The notes beneath the pieces are model-generated. The model did no database searches. It was given only the letters and a program-made list of their open reading frames with translations, and was not told the origin of the DNA. From Sebastes aleutianus (Eukaryota; Chordata; Actinopteri; Perciformes; Sebastidae): a DNA stretch of 64,000 nt. Position 1 is the first letter of the stretch. Each line of letters opens with the position of its first letter. The stretch lies in contig CAKAKS010000032.1 of NCBI GenBank assembly GCA_916700875.1, positions 11,964,129-12,028,128 on the forward strand, written 5' to 3'. The translations under genes and the position numbers were made by a program. Positions 63,668-64,000 of this stretch are shown here, in pieces.

Positions 63668-64000
63668 TAGGCTTGTCACGATAATTACGCTATCGACTTA
63701 TCGTACGATATATGGACATGACCTGCATAATTTTTGCTGACATGATATTTTTGATTTATGTTTGTTTGCATCAATTTTAGCCAACATGATGCCAGAATAA
63801 ACAGCAGGGATTTCCCTACCATTATAAGATTTCGTCATTGCACATTTTTTTTAAGGGTCTGAGAGTCTATTTTATTTATTGTTTTGGTTGCGTGTTTTTT
63901 TTAAATTTATTTATGTATATATTTATTTATTTCAAATATTTTAATATTTTCTTCACATTCTAATTCCAATGTCTGAATATTCTTATGTATTAAAAGTTCA
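63668..64000. mobile_element. hAT-like element, 5' part, cut by the window end
   Basis: TAGGCTTGTCACGATAATTA is followed by 'atcgacttatcgtacgatat', the style of a hAT-like terminus with subterminal CGATA motifs common in fish. The right end is outside the window, so the target duplication cannot be tested. It begins eight bases after the right end of the MITE at 63414-63660. Confidence 0.45.

Larger units (their letters stand above)
43699..64000 (+). other. arid1b: arid1b intron 2, 5' part (at least 20.3 kb)
   Basis: The intron starts GTATGT and no acceptor with a following ARID1B-like exon is seen before the end of the window. The interval is transposon-rich: hAT-like elements at 44.8, 47.9, 54.2, 59.9 and 63.7 kb, a foldback copy at 51.0-51.7 kb, MITEs at 50.8 and 63.4 kb, and a broken multicopy-gene remnant near 62.6-62.9 kb. 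Stretches not listed separately (45.5-47.8, 49.0-50.7, 51.7-54.2, 55.3-57.5, 58.0-59.7 and 60.8-62.3 kb) hold microsatellites and unique AT-rich DNA in which I see no gene. Confidence 0.8.

Noticed and set aside
43699..64000. Search for arid1b exon 3 in the rest of the window
   Set aside because: I looked for an acceptor followed by sequence like the mammalian continuation (a Gln/Pro/Tyr-rich segment after MQYPQQQ) and did not find it. The exon is most likely beyond 64000.

Overview
The window looks like nuclear DNA from a teleost fish, most likely a percomorph. It is AT-rich and non-coding over most of its length. It is full of CA/GT microsatellites and short non-autonomous DNA transposons of types common in fish. 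The only gene I can support has 25-kb-scale introns with GT-AG borders. There is no bacterial-style gene density, operon, CRISPR array or rRNA, and I found no convincing tRNA. The many six-frame ORFs of 60-210 codons are shadows or chance readings through low-complexity DNA.

The gene is the 5' part of arid1b on the + strand, encoding the large ARID-family subunit of the BAF (SWI/SNF) chromatin remodeller. Coding exon 1 is 17071-18435 (455 codons) and coding exon 2 is 43498-43698 (67 codons). Both splice junctions are phase 0, so the two exons join into 522 N-terminal residues. These are low-complexity (Q, G, N, S, H) with islands that match mammalian ARID1B/ARID1A. The ARID DNA-binding domain and the C-terminal BAF-binding region lie downstream of the window.

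Layout: 1-16.5 kb is upstream non-coding DNA with two transposon copies, several microsatellites and unique AT-rich blocks that resemble conserved non-coding elements. 16.5-17.07 kb is the probable promoter and 5' leader, with a three-codon upstream ORF that stops two bases before the main ATG. 18.4-43.5 kb is intron 1. 43.7-64 kb is intron 2, which runs off the window and is richer in transposons.

Mobile DNA is the second theme. I place two inverted copies of a hAT-type element with 8-bp target duplications (32.1 and 44.8 kb). Other hAT-like insertions lie at 3.2, 47.9 and 59.9 kb, with a partial one at 63.7 kb and a decayed one at 54.2 kb. The 47.9-kb copy keeps a decayed BED-finger coding remnant. 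Three copies of a TTAA-flanked foldback family lie at 11.4, 40.6 and 51.0 kb, and two have long internal inverted arms. Two copies of a MITE with a 'TAGRCCTTTTTC' terminus lie at 50.8 and 63.4 kb. A broken protein-coding remnant of a multicopy fish gene lies near 62.6-62.9 kb. I see no new gene system. The most novel material is the foldback family, the nested or chimeric insertions, and the minimal upstream ORF at arid1b.
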